Of a stretch of 64,000 nucleotides of DNA, positions 51,341 to 63,869 are shown one piece after another. Positions within the stretch are counted from its first letter, which is position 1, and each line of letters begins with the position of its first letter. This DNA comes from Asterella californica (lineage: Eukaryota; Streptophyta; Marchantiopsida; Marchantiales; Aytoniaceae), in NCBI GenBank assembly GCA_036924285.1, contig JAYKYS010000016.1, forward strand, positions 2,790,001-2,854,000, in the 5' to 3' direction. The translations under genes were made by a program, and so were the position numbers. A model generated the notes under the pieces. That model worked only from the letters and a program-made list of their open reading frames with translations. It searched no databases and was not told the origin of the DNA.

Positions 51341-52900
51341 AAAAATACTGATATACCGACGCGCGTATGACCTCTTTTACGTAAAATATTTCACCACCCG
51401 CACATTCAAGTGTTTCCTCTAACGCCGTCTACGACGATCAGAATCAATTACACGAGGGTATTTTCCTCCGAAAGCTGCATTTGTCTCCTTCCTTGGACTG
51501 CTGCGACAGTCAATCAACATGCATATTTAGGTAGAAGATCGTAGACTTAGTACCCATGTTTACAGAAGTCTTAGAAAATCATGTCAAGTTGTCATAATAC
51601 GAGATGGTGACATGACGTAACCGGATTAACGTGAACATGAGTTGGGAGTAAACTTAAATTATCTTAGAACAAGCGGAAAACTGGATTTAATTACATTAAG
51701 CCAGGAGTTGCAACAAGATTAGCACTAATTAGATTTTAAATAGTTTAATTATAAATGCTTGGAATGTTTTGTGTGAAAAGAAATGCGGGAATGATTGCGT
51801 AGGAGAGCAGCTAGTTATGTATACGGGTGATCACTATGGATGTATTTCATAACCATGTGCTATCTATCAAAGGTATTAAAAGAATATTCCAATGTTATTT
51901 TTAAATAATTACTTTTATAAAATTGGATATTAATATGATGAAATTAAGAGAGAAATATTACCGCCACTAGGCATATTCTTATAAAAATGAAGGTTAGACC
52001 GAAACAAAATATAAATCTAAAGGTTCTTATTTATTCATATCAAAATTTATTGAATAAAATCTGTTAATATATACTAAATAAATAAAGTATAGAAATATAA
52101 ATAATTTGAGCAACTTCTCTTACAAAATATGTGTACAAAACTTTATGTAGTATCCTTAAGATGCAATACTTAACTTAGCAATGAGCTCTTCCTGCAATCG
52201 AGTTGCGAAGTTATAAGTTAACGATTTATCCGAATCTATCTCCTTTTTTTTCTAATTTTCACTTCTTTTTGAAGACGGCTTCGTCAAATAAGAGTGGGTC
52301 TTTAAGATTGAAGATTTAGTTGGAAAAACACTTCTTTGGAAGAGTAGAGGCTTATTCTTGAAGCCTTAATGTGAAGTCTGTGTTCTTTTGTCTTCACAGA
52401 AGAAGATTAGTAACATTTCAGCAGTATTTTGCATTCTTCATTCATTCATTCATACATTTGTCTTCTCGGATCTTTTATCTGTATAGTTGGAAGGGTCACT
52501 GATCAAGAACTATTTAGTTGTTATTTGTATTCAATTTGTCAAGTTGTGGTTGGGTTTGATTCCTTAACAGACTAAAGACTCTCATCCGAATATTATTCTA
52601 CTCCGTGAGAATAATAGAAAACTTCTAGAATTATCATTGTGACGTTATTGTATTGTAATTTGTGTCATTGTTAACTGTATCTTCGTGAGAACGATCCTTA
52701 ATTTATTATTTTCGATACATTTGTTTCCTCTAGGTTGTTACACTTCCACTCTCTCGACTCCTGCTTATATACTCTACAACTTCTTATCGTGGTAACTTCA
52801 CTAAGTTACGTTGTCTCATGATAAGTACGTAATCTAAAATAATAAAACTTCTAAAGATTACTAAGAGTTTAAGAATAGCACACACATTACTTGTTCTACT
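51341..52900. other. AT-rich spacer
   Basis: No gene was recognised. The stretch 52250-52900 could include a terminal repeat of the neighbouring Ty3/gypsy element, but I found no matching second copy in the window. Confidence 0.4.
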
Positions 52901-53099
52901 TTACTAAAGTAAGAGATTCTCTTACTTTAGCTTTTTCAAAGTGTTAATGTTTCATATTATCAAATAGGAATATGACAACAACCGAATACGTCTTTTGATA
53001 AACATCTTTAGATATTTGTCCGTGACTTTCCGTCATGCATTCATTCAGCAAACTTTTGAACTCGCTTCTGTCTAATAGCATCCCATAACATCACCCACT

Positions 53100-54786
53100 C
53101 ACCCTTTTGGAATGGCTATAACTTCATTTTGTTGTTCACCAAGCGCTTGTCATAGCTCTACTTCTGTTGTAGTTGAGTCATCTCAATTTGTTGAGCTACA
53201 TCGTCTTTGTTCTCCTCCAGCTCCAACAAGATTTCTCTCCTCTCTTTCTCAGTTGTTGGACCACACTTTCTCTTCAATCCAGCTTGCAAGGTCTGAAAGG
53301 TGGTTAAGTCAAACTGGATTGATAATTTGGATTTCAACCCATACACCATCTTGAAAGATGTATATCTCATAGACGTCTTCACTGTAGTACGATACTCTCA
53401 TAAAATCGCATGAAGACGTTTGTCTCAGTTGTGTTTGGCCCCTTCCATGTCAACATCCTTTGCTAACATTTGACACAAGGTAAAGTTTATCCTCTCTACC
53501 AAACCGTTTGAACTAGGTTTATATGAAGTAGTAACCCTCTGAGAAATGAAGAAGTGTGTGTACATAGCAATAGTCATACCGCCCACAAATTGTAGATCTC
53601 TATCAGAAACTAACTCCAAGGGACATCTAAACATAGTAATGATCCGTTCATAGAGAAATCTACTTACCTCAACTTCTCCAATAGCTACAAGAGGTCTAGC
53701 TTCTATCCACTTTGCAAAGTGAGTAGAAGCTGTGGCTACAACAATATACTTATTGTTGCGAGGGGTGCGATTCAAAAGTCCAACAAAATCTATTCTGTAT
53801 TTCTTGAAAGATCCAAGAACCAGAATAGACCAAAGAGGAGTAGAAACACTAGATATGATAGCAGAAGCTTGACAAACATCACAGGTTTTACAATACTTCA
53901 AGCAATCCTTAAATATCCACTCCAGTGATATCTTCCGTCAAGTATCTTGTGGGCTGTCAACTTGCATGTAAATATCCTCCACATATTGAATCGTCATGGA
54001 ATTCTTCCATGAGTTGTAGAAATTCCTCCTTGCTCGCAACTCTTCTCAAGACTCCATCAACTCCTTCACGAAATAACACACCTTTCACCACCGTGTAAGG
54101 TTGACTTCACTTCACCAAAGTTTTTTTTTCTTTGGCTGCATCTCGTCTGGATAGACACCTTCGATAACAATATCTCAAATTTCTTGATATTCTATTGGAA
54201 TAATATATTTTCTCATCAAGATCATCAAATCTTCGTCAAGAAAGATGTCATCCATCGGCTCCTCTCCATCGTCATTGTAAGCTCTAGATAGCAAATATGC
54301 ATTTATGTGCTTCTTTCCTGATCGATCACAGATCTCATAGTCGTATTCTGACAATAAGAGCTTTCACCTTGCTAATTGTCCTTCAACATAGATTTATTGA
54401 AGATGTACTTCAATGCCTTATGATCGATAATGATAGTGAACTTGCCTCCTATGAGATAATAATGTCAAAACTTTCTCAAAGCATAGATCATTGTTAATCC
54501 TTCTCTTTCTGTCACATAATAATTTTTCTCTGCCTTGATCATTTTGCCGACCATATACACAATAGGATGATCTCTACCTTCAACATCATACTGATTTAAA
54601 ATACATCCTACTGTTATATTTGAAGCATCTGTATATAGAATAAACTGTTTATTCCAATCGAGCTTAACCAAGATTGGAGCTGAAGTAAGAGCGTTCTTCA
54701 ATCCCTCAAATGCGGCTAGAGTTTCTTCATCTCTCAAAATAAATATATAATCTACTCCCTTCTTCAAATATATAGTCAAAGCATAT
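53100..54786 (-). pseudogene. Ty3/gypsy pol remnant: RNase H and integrase
   Basis: On the minus strand, 54779-54465 encodes an RNase H start (LKKGVDYIF, then ILYTDAS with the catalytic Asp, and TEREGLTMIYALRKF). After degraded linker sequence, 53901-53425 encodes integrase: a zinc-finger end CKTCDVCQAS, then FVGLL, SDRDLQF and NGLVERIN carrying the D, D and E positions. The integrase C-terminus continues at 53382-53158 (RYTSFKMVYGL). Frameshifts and stops between blocks make it inactive. It continues the reverse transcriptase at 57353-58180. The order RT, RNase H, integrase is that of Ty3/gypsy. Confidence 0.88.
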
Positions 54787-57458
54787 GTTGTCGTGTTGTG
54801 GATTGACTAGGGTGTGAAACATGCACATATCCTTATCGTATGTGTTTTGATGTTATGGAGCCATTGGACCTTATCGTGTCAAAAGATAAGGCTCCATGTG
54901 GACGATCCGTGTACTCTCTGCTGAGTGGAAATAAGGATTAGTACTCTTGTCGTCATATGTGAGGTTGTTGTATATGAAGGGAGGTACGCAGAGCTTTGGA
55001 TATAGAGTGTGGAGTACCTATGTCTAGTGGTGAGTATTCTCAATATTGTCGGATGAAGTGAGAGACAGCAAGAGTGGCAAGCATCGACGGAGATCTCTTT
55101 CGTGCTCTTATTCTTTCACTTGCGCATCCGTTTGTCATTAAGCTCCATTGTATGTCGCGTGATCATTTTCGAGTGTTTATGATGGCTCATTGGAGAGGGT
55201 CATTTATGACTGCGGTGATGACTACTTTGGAACTTATCATTCTTTCGATAGTCACTTACGATGCATTTGGGATCTTACGTTTACATCTTGCTCTGATGTG
55301 GTATGGATCCTCGATTGGATTTGAACTTTCCAGTGAGAGTTCCGTTCAACACTTGGGTCGGAATACGTTGTTACAATCGACAAAAGATGATGCATCGAGA
55401 GTTTCTCATGAGAAATTTCAGAGAGGATTATTACAATCAGATAATAGCTTCATTCGTTCTTTTTGTAGTTCTGTTTATTGTCAACCGTTTTAGGGTCAGC
55501 ATTCTGACTCTATATTGAGTGTAGTTTGTCTTTCGTGTCTATGTGCTTCTTGATCAACGACATCATCAACGGCACGTGTTGATTAAAAGCTTTCAGTGCC
55601 CAAATCGTACTCATGATAAAAATTCCCTCCTTGTGTGTTGGTCATGTGAGTAAGACAAAACTCTTTTGTCAACTTGTTCCTATTGGTCGAAAGTTAGATC
55701 AATCATCTTCCATCAAATCTCTTCATGTTTTTGAAGGTTAGAGACACTTCCGTGATCCATTTGGCAAGCTTTGGATATGGTTGGAAAGCTTGGAAGACGA
55801 GGATGTTCATGGACTCAACGATTGCTCAATTCAGAGATTGCATAATGATGTTTCGATCGATTGAAGATGAGAGGATCAAATTCGTGATCAATTTTTTATC
55901 CGTGAGGTTTTTGCACTTTCTGAGAGTTCACTGAGGTTGTTGGAGAGAGAGATGACCATTGCTGGAAAGCTCTTGAGACGGCTTGCTGATGGGCACTAAG
56001 ATCTATTGATTTCAAGTTGAAGTGATAGAGTTATGACCAGCTGAAGTTGAGTATCTCAAATCGGAGGTTATGAGAATGATCGATTGTTACCAGAGAACAT
56101 TGAGAGTGGAATATGGCTATGAAACTTTCCAAGATCTGAGAGGATGGAGTCAGCTATCTACATGTGAAATTTCATACTATTTGGGTTATTGGGTTGAAGA
56201 CTATCGCTGTTTTTGTGTGCAAGGGTCTGCATATCGTCTTGTGTCACTAACAATTAGGGTTGGGATCATTTCGGAAGTTTGGTTGGGGGTCTGGTTCTAA
56301 AATTTTACAGAGTGGTACTGAAGGAGGCACTTCAACTTCTTGAGAAGTTTGAGATCTTTTGGTGGAGTGAATTGTGAAGAATTGGATAGCAAAGTTGTGT
56401 CAAAATTATATCATGAGAGATTGAGAGAAGGATTGAGTGAATATCACATCTGAGTTGATTGTGAGAGCTTGGGTGCGACTTGGACTTGAAACTTTCTAGA
56501 GTTGTTAAGGAGACATTGAAGAAGGTGGAGGTCGAATTTTAGCTTCAGAGCATCAAGATGAGAGGAGTCATGGCATGTTACACTCGCTGGCCGAGTTTTT
56601 GATATCATCAAATATCACTATCTTTGGTGCCATGTTGTGAGCTCAATACTACTTGGATTCGTGCATGCCGTACCTTGTTGGAGAGCTCAGAAGATGAAGT
56701 TTCTGGAGATGTAAATATTGTTATCAGTGGACTAGTACAGAAGCTAGGAGCTACGAAAATAACAGAGTGTAGTTCTATAAGTGTTATAGAAATAGTGAAC
56801 TTTCATAGAGCATAGTTATCAACTCAGAGATGATCTCTCTGCATGTAATATCTTAATAGAGAGCTTATTCTTTAGGCTACCTACTGGTCTTGGTTTCATG
56901 CTATTCAGAGCTATGGTTGAGTAGTGACAGTGAGATAAATTCAAGAGATTCTTGTCTCGAAAGACGTAAGATTTAAGATTCTTTGAGATCAAGTCGACTT
57001 GGAGGTTTTGCTAGTGCTCAATGTACTTGATCATGACAATGGAGAGTTATCGTTAGTATTGCTTGTGTTTGGATCCTCTCCATACTCGCATGCTTGTTTA
57101 TACGTCAAGTGGGTTTGGATTAGATTTGTGTGCAGACGTTACGCTTAGTTTATCTTTTTGTTAGAAGTGCTGGTATTTCTCTTGTGGTGAGGCTGAAGTG
57201 ATGACCAATAGACCCAAGAGTGTTTGCGGTGATGGCATGAACATGTTGCACGTGTTTGTTATCTCGGTTCTATCTCTAGTTGAGTGAGAGAGAGATTTGA
57301 CAAGAGGACGTGAGGATATAGCAGCGGGATATGTTCAGAGTGTACTTGGAGGTCAGAGAGAGGTTTGGGTGGTCGTTGGTTCTGAGTCACAGAGTGCGAC
57401 ATCTCCACAGTCAGATACTCGATGTATTCCTAGATAAGAAAGCACGTCATACGACAAC
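54787..57458. mobile_element. About 2.7 kb insertion inside the gypsy pol
   Basis: The pol reading breaks just after YYQRFILSFSHKA near 57459 and resumes at AYALTIYLKKGVDY near 54786, positions that are adjacent in intact Ty3/gypsy pol. The DNA between starts with GTTGTCGT (54787-54794) and ends with its reverse complement ACGACAAC (57451-57458). I found no target-site duplication and no recognisable protein inside; plus-strand frames are short. A non-autonomous element or a solo terminal repeat are possible. Confidence 0.6.
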
Positions 57459-58180
57459 GCTTTATGTGAGAATGAGAGTATAAATCTTTGATAATACCCT
57501 ATCATACCTAAAAAGTGACGTTGTTTAGAGAGAGTACTAGGAAAGAGAGATCTAAGATCTTCGACACCTTCTCCGGATCTACTACAATGTCGTCCTTGGA
57601 TATGATAACCCAAGAGTAATCTTTCCTCACACCCAAAAATACATTTCTCTATTGCATCTGATACATCTAAACATTCTAAGACCTTCACAATGTGCTCAAA
57701 ATGCTTCTCCTTACTCCCGTAAACACAAAAGTCATCAATACAATCTCTCACAAACTTCCCTAAGAAAGGTTCGAACATTTTGTTCATAAACTTTGGAAAC
57801 GTAGCAAGAACATTACACATATCAAACGACATGACTCGAAATGCAAACGTACCTCACGGAGTAGTGAAAGTAGTCAAGTGTTGATGTTTCTGGTGTAATT
57901 CTGATCTGGTTATAACCATTGTAACCATCTCCAAATCAATACCATTCGTTTCTAACCACCTCTTCCAAGATCTCGTCGTTGAAAGATAGAGGATAATAAT
58001 CCTTCTTCGTGACAACATTGAAATTTTTGTAATAACACACACTCTCATTTGTCATTTTTTCTTTGTGATCACAATGAGTGATACCCATTCAAAATGCTCC
58101 ACCTCGTAAATAAACCCCAGCAGTGTGTAGATTCTTGATCTCTTCCTTCATCAGATCAACAATCGGAGGACTTCCGAAAA
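57353..58180 (-). pseudogene. Ty3/gypsy reverse transcriptase remnant
   Basis: Minus-strand frames encode LMKEEIKNLHTAGV, EWVSLIVITKKK, a damaged YNQIRI block and FRVMSFDMCNVLATFPKFM. CIDDFCVYG follows, carrying the catalytic Asp pair, then HFLGMIGYYQRFI. A stop at about 58050 and several frame changes break it. No gag or protease is seen upstream of 58180. The stretch 57353-57450 reads past the pol break into the inserted DNA. Confidence 0.88.
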
Positions 58181-58270
58181 GCTAGCTGTGAGATACTCTA
58201 GCCAAAAGCTTTGGAAATATAATATGCTAACGAATATGCTATTGACACACTCGAGAAAATACAGTGGGAA

Positions 58271-58396
58271 GTCAATTCTTATTATAAAAACAATCTGAAA
58301 ATGTCTAAGCACACTAAGGGTATAGTCGGAAGCTTATTCTTATTACCGAACCAATCTGAAAATGTCCGATAAGCAAACTAAGGGTATAGTAGGAAG
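58271..58396. repeat. 61-base tandem repeat upstream of RbfA
   Basis: CAATCTGAAAATGTC starts at 58291 and 58352, and TTCTTATTA and CTAAGGGTATAGT[C/A]GGAAG recur at the same 61-base spacing. The repeat lies about 330 bases before the RbfA start codon. Confidence 0.85.
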
Positions 58397-58725
58397 AGAC
58401 CCTTACTACTGTTAACGCCATTTTCTCGACTCTCAATCCGGTCTGGTATTGTAACCCGGTCCAAGCGAAACCAGCCTGCGAGGGTCCCGACCTGGGGAAC
58501 CAGTAGAGGCTTTATCGGCACGGCGAAAGAACCGAGACCTCGAGCACCTGAAATTCATGCATGAATTTGAAAAGAAAATAGGTCGGATTGAAATTTGTTG
58601 TGTTTGCTTGCGATCGGACACTAATTCTCATCTCAGTAGGGGTTCAGGGTTTAAGGATCGTTCATAGTTTTACGAGCGATCGGGTGGTGCGGATGCGAGG
58701 TGCGAGGCAGTAAAGGTCCGTGGAG
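58397..58725 (+). promoter_or_regulatory. Promoter and leader region of RbfA
   Basis: This unique sequence lies between the 61-base repeat and the RbfA start codon. It holds the palindromic TTCATGCATGAA at 58554-58565. No clear TATA box was found. Confidence 0.4.
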
Positions 58726-59328
58726 ATGATGTCAGCCATTTTGAGTCGTAGTTCTGGAGGAATCAGACGAGGAGTAGCGGCGCCACTTTTCTCTGCTCAA
58801 TTCCAGTTTCAGTTTTCAACTCACATCAACAAAAAGTACAACAATCCTAAAGGAGTGCCAACCCTAAGGCAGAAAAGGATCGCGTCGGAGGTGAAGGAAG
58901 TGATCAGCGAAGCGTTGCAGCAAGGTCCGTGTCAGAATCCCATCTTTCAGCGTGCCGGTTTCGAGATTAAAGATGTCAAAATGAGCTCAGATTTGCGGAC
59001 AGCTCACGTCCTGTGGAGAGCTTCACCAGGAATGCAGAAAAGCGCAGAGAAGGCGGTGCTCAGCAACGTCAAGCGCCTTCGCTCGCTAGTTTTCTCCCGG
59101 CTCTCGCTTCCCTTCTCTCCGATGCTCAAATTGCAAGAGGATACTCCCCCTCCACAGGTCCGAGCACTTGAAGAAGCTTTTGCAAGGCTCAAGGAGAGTG
59201 ACGGAGAGTCGCAGCCCCATGAAAGTTCAGCACGTCCAGAGGATGTTCCTCAGGCGTTTCCGGTTGTGAGTGATCGCAGAGAAGATTCTTATGTCGTTGA
59301 AGAGGACTTGCCGCCAGCAGCTACTTGA
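58726..59328 (+). CDS. rbfA: Organellar ribosome-binding factor A
   Basis: RbfA is a small KH-fold protein that binds the small ribosomal subunit and helps mature the 16S-type rRNA. The gene is a single exon of 200 residues. The start is the ATG at 58726 (next ATG 58729); an in-frame GTG six bases earlier is not a likely eukaryotic start. Residues 1-35 are Ser/Arg-rich with almost no acid, as expected of an organelle transit peptide. The RbfA core spans about 45-145: RQKRIASEVKEVISEALQQG, then IKDVKMSSDLRTAHVLW, and a long helix with SNVKRLRSLVFSRLSLPFSPML. The tail is acidic and extra to the bacterial protein. The transit peptide does not tell chloroplast from mitochondrion. The gene converges on the MFS transporter gene. 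Confidence 0.88.
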   Translation: MMSAILSRSSGGIRRGVAAPLFSAQFQFQFSTHINKKYNNPKGVPTLRQKRIASEVKEVISEALQQGPCQNPIFQRAGFEIKDVKMSSDLRTAHVLWRASPGMQKSAEKAVLSNVKRLRSLVFSRLSLPFSPMLKLQEDTPPPQVRALEEAFARLKESDGESQPHESSARPEDVPQAFPVVSDRREDSYVVEEDLPPAAT

Positions 59329-59985
59329 TCTTCTGCTCTGTGGGTGAGGTGATCTCATCCTCTGAGCTAAAGAAAAAGAGCGAGTTTTGCGGAGGTTCTT
59401 CTGTTTGTTTCTTGTTCCTTGTGGGTTTAGACTGAAAGTAGATTGAGGTGATATGCATATGTGTAAGACTGTGGGAGGTTCTTGGAATGGAACACCTTCC
59501 AGCTTCGTCCCCGAGAAACAGGATCTGTTCCGGAATGAGCAAGATGTAACTGTGCCCACTTGGGTGAGAATACTTTGACCGAAGGCTTTTCGTGCTAACC
59601 AGCAGGACTGCTTCCGTGCAGGAACGGTAGACGGATGGAGTGTGGAGCTCCTGATGATGACTGGATCGTGAAAGCTATTCGGCAGTGGTAGTGGCTGGCA
59701 GACCATCAGGTTGCAAGGTATGGAGTCGTCTTTCTTGGAGGTGAAGTACACTTAATTTACCGTGGACTCGGGCGGAAACATCAATAGTCATGGACTCTGA
59801 TCTATTTTCTCAGTCATCAGATTGAAGCGCATTATAGACTTCTTAGTTGACCGTATTCTCTGAGGAAAACCAATCCCACTTTGGCCAACTTCTATGTCGC
59901 AAAGAGCAGATTGACATCCAGGGCCTTGAGAGTGAGGGAAAATCTACAGTTTCTGTTGATTTCTCACAGGGAATGTAGCGAATCT
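59329..59985. other. Convergent intergenic region
   Basis: This holds the two 3' untranslated regions of the RbfA and MFS genes. A minus-strand frame at 59227-59751 overlaps the RbfA end and shows no domain. No other feature was seen. Confidence 0.5.
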
Positions 59986-62900
59986 TCAACGATTATCCTT
60001 TGGGCGCACTAATGTCGCTGGAAGCTTGTATGATAAGCCAAACGTACAAAGGCACAGGAGGACTACAAACTGCCATGCCAAGAACTGATGGAAAGGGAAA
60101 GTTTTTGTCGAAGCGAAAGACCAAATCACGCCTCCAAGAGCTGGACCAATGGCACGGAAGAAGCTACAGAAACTGTGGCTCAACCCTGTCACTGTACCAA
60201 GGTTGTCAGATGATGCAGAATTTGACACAAGGATCAGGATGCCCGTGAACGCAGTGCAAGCCACGGCGCTTCGAACTGCCATTGTAAACATGAGAAGCAG
60301 CCATTGGATGACTGGTTGTCCGGACAGGATTGAGCATGTGGGAAACAAGATCCAGCATGGAATTGACCCGAGTATGCCGTACCGGAAACAATAGAGGGGT
60401 CCCAAACGTTTTGCAACTATTGGGTACAAAACTAGTGTGTAGAGAAATAATACCAAACCTGCTTCACCGAGAACTATACCTAGTTTGGAGGAGCTGAATC
60501 CTAAGCCACCATCAGCTTGGGCTGTTGCTCCGTATATCGGGAAAAGCTCATCTGCAGGACGTTCACTTCAAAAGCTTGTCAGTGTCTTATAGAGAGGAGT
60601 AGCTGAAAAGTGAACCACTGACTCCGTCACATGCATCCAGAGCCGTGAGCGCAGTGAGTAGAGAGGAAAAAAGAAGTGTGCTCATTACCTGTGATGATAA
60701 ATACCAATCCGGTCATAGAATAGCAAAACGATGACAAAAGCACATCTCTGTCTCGCAGTAGATCCAGTGTTGATTTTGATCCACTGTTTGTGGGCTGTCG
60801 TGCTTCTTCTTCGATAGAGTCTGTGGGAGGAGTATTGACATGTAGAGTAGCAGCGGAATCCCCGATGTCTCCTTTCCGCGATTCCTCGATTGACGATATG
60901 ATGACTATTAACTTCTGTTTTGTTGATTGGTTGCTTGAGGACTTTCCGAGGTTTATGTCCATCATCTGCTCATCAAAACTTGTATTCTGAAAACTTTTCA
61001 TTTCACTGACCTGTGTCTCACTATCGATGGTTTCATGCTGCTGGGTAGACGAAGTTCCCGGACTTCCAGTGTGTAAATTTGGAGGGGGAATTTTCCTGTA
61101 AGGTTGTCGCTTGGCACTTACATATGAGTTGGTCTCTTTGAGGTATATAGCAGCTACGACTGCTATAGATGAAAAAATAGTCGCACTCACACAGGGAAGA
61201 AAGAATGGATGCCTCTGCAGGAACAGTGGGCAGTTCTCATATTGATATTGTTTGCAGGGTTGTGCTAACAGGCCAGAAATTACTGGGCCTGCTATGGCTC
61301 CAATCCCCCACGCTAGGTTGAGAATCCCGAAGCCCTTAGCCTGGTTTGTTCTGCGTAGTCGACAAATTGTTCACGAGTTAGATTGAATATCTTTACAATC
61401 ACTCTTGTCCTTTCTGTTCCAGATTTGTTTACGACATGTACACTTGTGCATTCTGCTGCTTCCTACATTTTACATATGCTAGCTTCCTTTATCTAACGGT
61501 GGTACGTGTAAGGCACATGATGGCGGATGCCTAGAGTCCGATCGTTTACCTGGACGTCAAGAAAGACTTGAACTGCAGTTTCAGTTGATGTTTAGAGAAT
61601 ATCAGGTTGAAGGAAACTGTACCCATCACAGAGCTCTGCCATCGTGGACTTCGTGATGGTCATAGACCCGTTGAGCAGGCCTCCCATAAAGCGTACCACG
61701 CAGGCACTAGAATATGTTCCGCTTAAGCCCAATAACAGCGAGGAGAGTGCGCTAACGGCGTTCCCGAACGCAAGCCATGGCTACATCTCACAAGAGTTTG
61801 TCAGCTTGGTTTCATACTGGATTTGTTCTTCCCTGCGGTAGAAAACTTGATAAAGTGCTAAGAGGATAGGATAGGACTGTACCCTGCGGCCTGTCCTGTC
61901 TGATATCATTCCCCAGAAAATGGAAGAGCAAAATTGAGCCAGTGGAAAGAGTGAAGCCTGCACACCAAAGGAACCACTGTCTGATTATTAAGAAATTACG
62001 CTGATTTTCCTTGTGTGTAATTTCCTTATGCCGTAAAGTACCCAGCTATCTCGAGGGTCACATTATGCTATGTCGCGGTTGATAGACCTTGCGTGCTTGC
62101 TGTCAAATTTAGTGGGAAACTCGAACGGTGTGACCTTAGTATAGCGATATAGGGTCTTGCTATGGTTTCTACAACAAAAGTTGTTTATGGGTATCAAGAC
62201 ATTCAAGTTTCCGATGCTGGTGAACAAAAAGTACTGACTATCGAAATTTTAGAATGTTAGTTTATCAGGGATATATAGGCGCAACTGAATACGCACGTTT
62301 TCCTCTCCGCTGCATGAGGTTAGAACGTACAACATGGCATGGTAAGACCCTGAGTTGATTTTCCAGGGAAAGAGTTTTTCACCACGCCATGATATAAGAA
62401 CCATAAATCCAGTAGGTCAAGCTAGATGACCGAATAGAAACATCCACGCCCAAACAGAAAGTAGACCATTCACATACCAAAAGGATTAGAGGTAAGCTAT
62501 CTGTTTAAACATGCTGACACAACGCGGGAGGGCGACCGCTCTTAAGATCCACAAGACCTATGACTCGTGGAGTACAATTAAAGTTCATTATGAATCGGGA
62601 CGATGGATCTAGCATCTTGCAGAACACTGGAGCCCTCATCGGAATCCCATCTTGTGTTCGGAAATGTATGCGCATTTCGCATACCCGAGGATGTGCGATA
62701 GAGTAGTGTTTACCAGAGGGAAGTGTTTAATGTAGGTCTGGACTTTCATCTTTGGATTCTAAGAACGAAGTGTGGACAGCCTCAATAGGAGAAATACTAC
62801 AATTCGAGTGGACGATTCTTTGTGTTAGAAGGTGATTATTGTCTTAACTTTCATCGCTGTGCTCCACGCATGAAACTAGGCAGACGTTTGAAACTAGGGA

Positions 62901-63869
62901 GCTTGATCAGGAGACAAGCTGAAATATTTCCAGTGAAACCTCGTTATAAGCACCTCATAGTTGGTAACAGGAAAATGTGCTACAATGAGGTATGTATACG
63001 AATATACGGTTAATAATTTTTATTTAGTTTAATTGGAATACGTATTTTGTATATCTGGTGATCATTATACTTACCCCATCCGCCCGTAGCCGGGGCGGCA
63101 TGAGGGTCTCATGCTGTGCAAGGGACGGTAGAAATGTCTAAGCATTTTAATTTAAAGTATATCATCACGGTTTTTCTAAAATTTCGAAATTTTATGTGAT
63201 TGTAAATAAAGTTTTATCGAGAAATCCATTCTCATGAGAATTATGATTATATCGAGGTTTTACTGAACTTGATTTGATTTGACTGACTGCTGCTAGGGAT
63301 TAAAGTGAAAGCTGGCAGCTTGAATAGGAAGACAAGTATCTACTCCATGTGATTTGTCTGGACTTCTAGGGACTAACATTAGACAAACATTAGTCAGTTT
63401 TCTTTTCTGCTCTTTGCTGCGTGTAAAGAAGAGACACTCATAAAAAATATATACTATTGTCTAGACACTCATGTAGAAACAAAGCCCAGACTGAGAACCG
63501 GAAATTCTGCTTTGGTTGGATCCCACGCACTTGCAACTGCCAAGACCCGTTACTAGTTCCCGCAAAAGATTCCCGACGCACACTAGAAAGAGCAAAATAT
63601 ATTCTCTATAGCAAAAGTTCCCCCAAAGGTGGTTGAGCATGCATATTCTCTATAGCTTCGTAGAACTACCATCAAATTTTCTCGTACCTGCCGTCTTGCA
63701 CTCTCTACCGAGTCTTGAACTTGTGCTCTACGTTTGGAACTTGGTGAGTGAAGTAGTTGTGGCAGTGAGAGAGCTTGATGGCGTTGCTTCTCACCAGGAG
63801 TCCAGCGTAGAATCCTGTAGCACGCCCTTGCGTGCCTGAGACTCCATATGCTTCCACCATAAATACGAG
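59986..63869 (-). CDS. MFS transporter of the ZIF-like type, 5' partial
   Basis: This is a major facilitator carrier resembling plant ZINC INDUCED FACILITATOR-like proteins; substrate unknown. Exons in gene order: 63869-63795, 61957-61883, 61780-61623, 61350-60689, 60551-59986, giving 511 residues with closing phases. Upstream exons must lie beyond the right edge, since the first exon here starts at an acceptor and encodes FMVEAYGVS and TGFYAGLL. MFS motif A is WGMISDRTGRR, ending exon 2 of those in the window. GGLLNGSMTITKSTMAELCD and NLAWGIGAIAGPVISGLLA follow. A hydrophilic loop of about 120 residues, rich in Ser, Thr and Gln, separates the two halves. The second half has LVFIITGDELFPIYG and ends in RPKDNR. 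One intron (61958-63794) is 1.8 kb. Confidence 0.88.

Noticed and set aside
58720..58725. GTG start for RbfA
   Set aside because: A eukaryotic gene would use the ATG at 58726.
62062..62093. Candidate MFS exon with LEIAGYF on minus
   Set aside because: The exon at 63869-63795 (TGFYAGLL) fits the family and phase far better.
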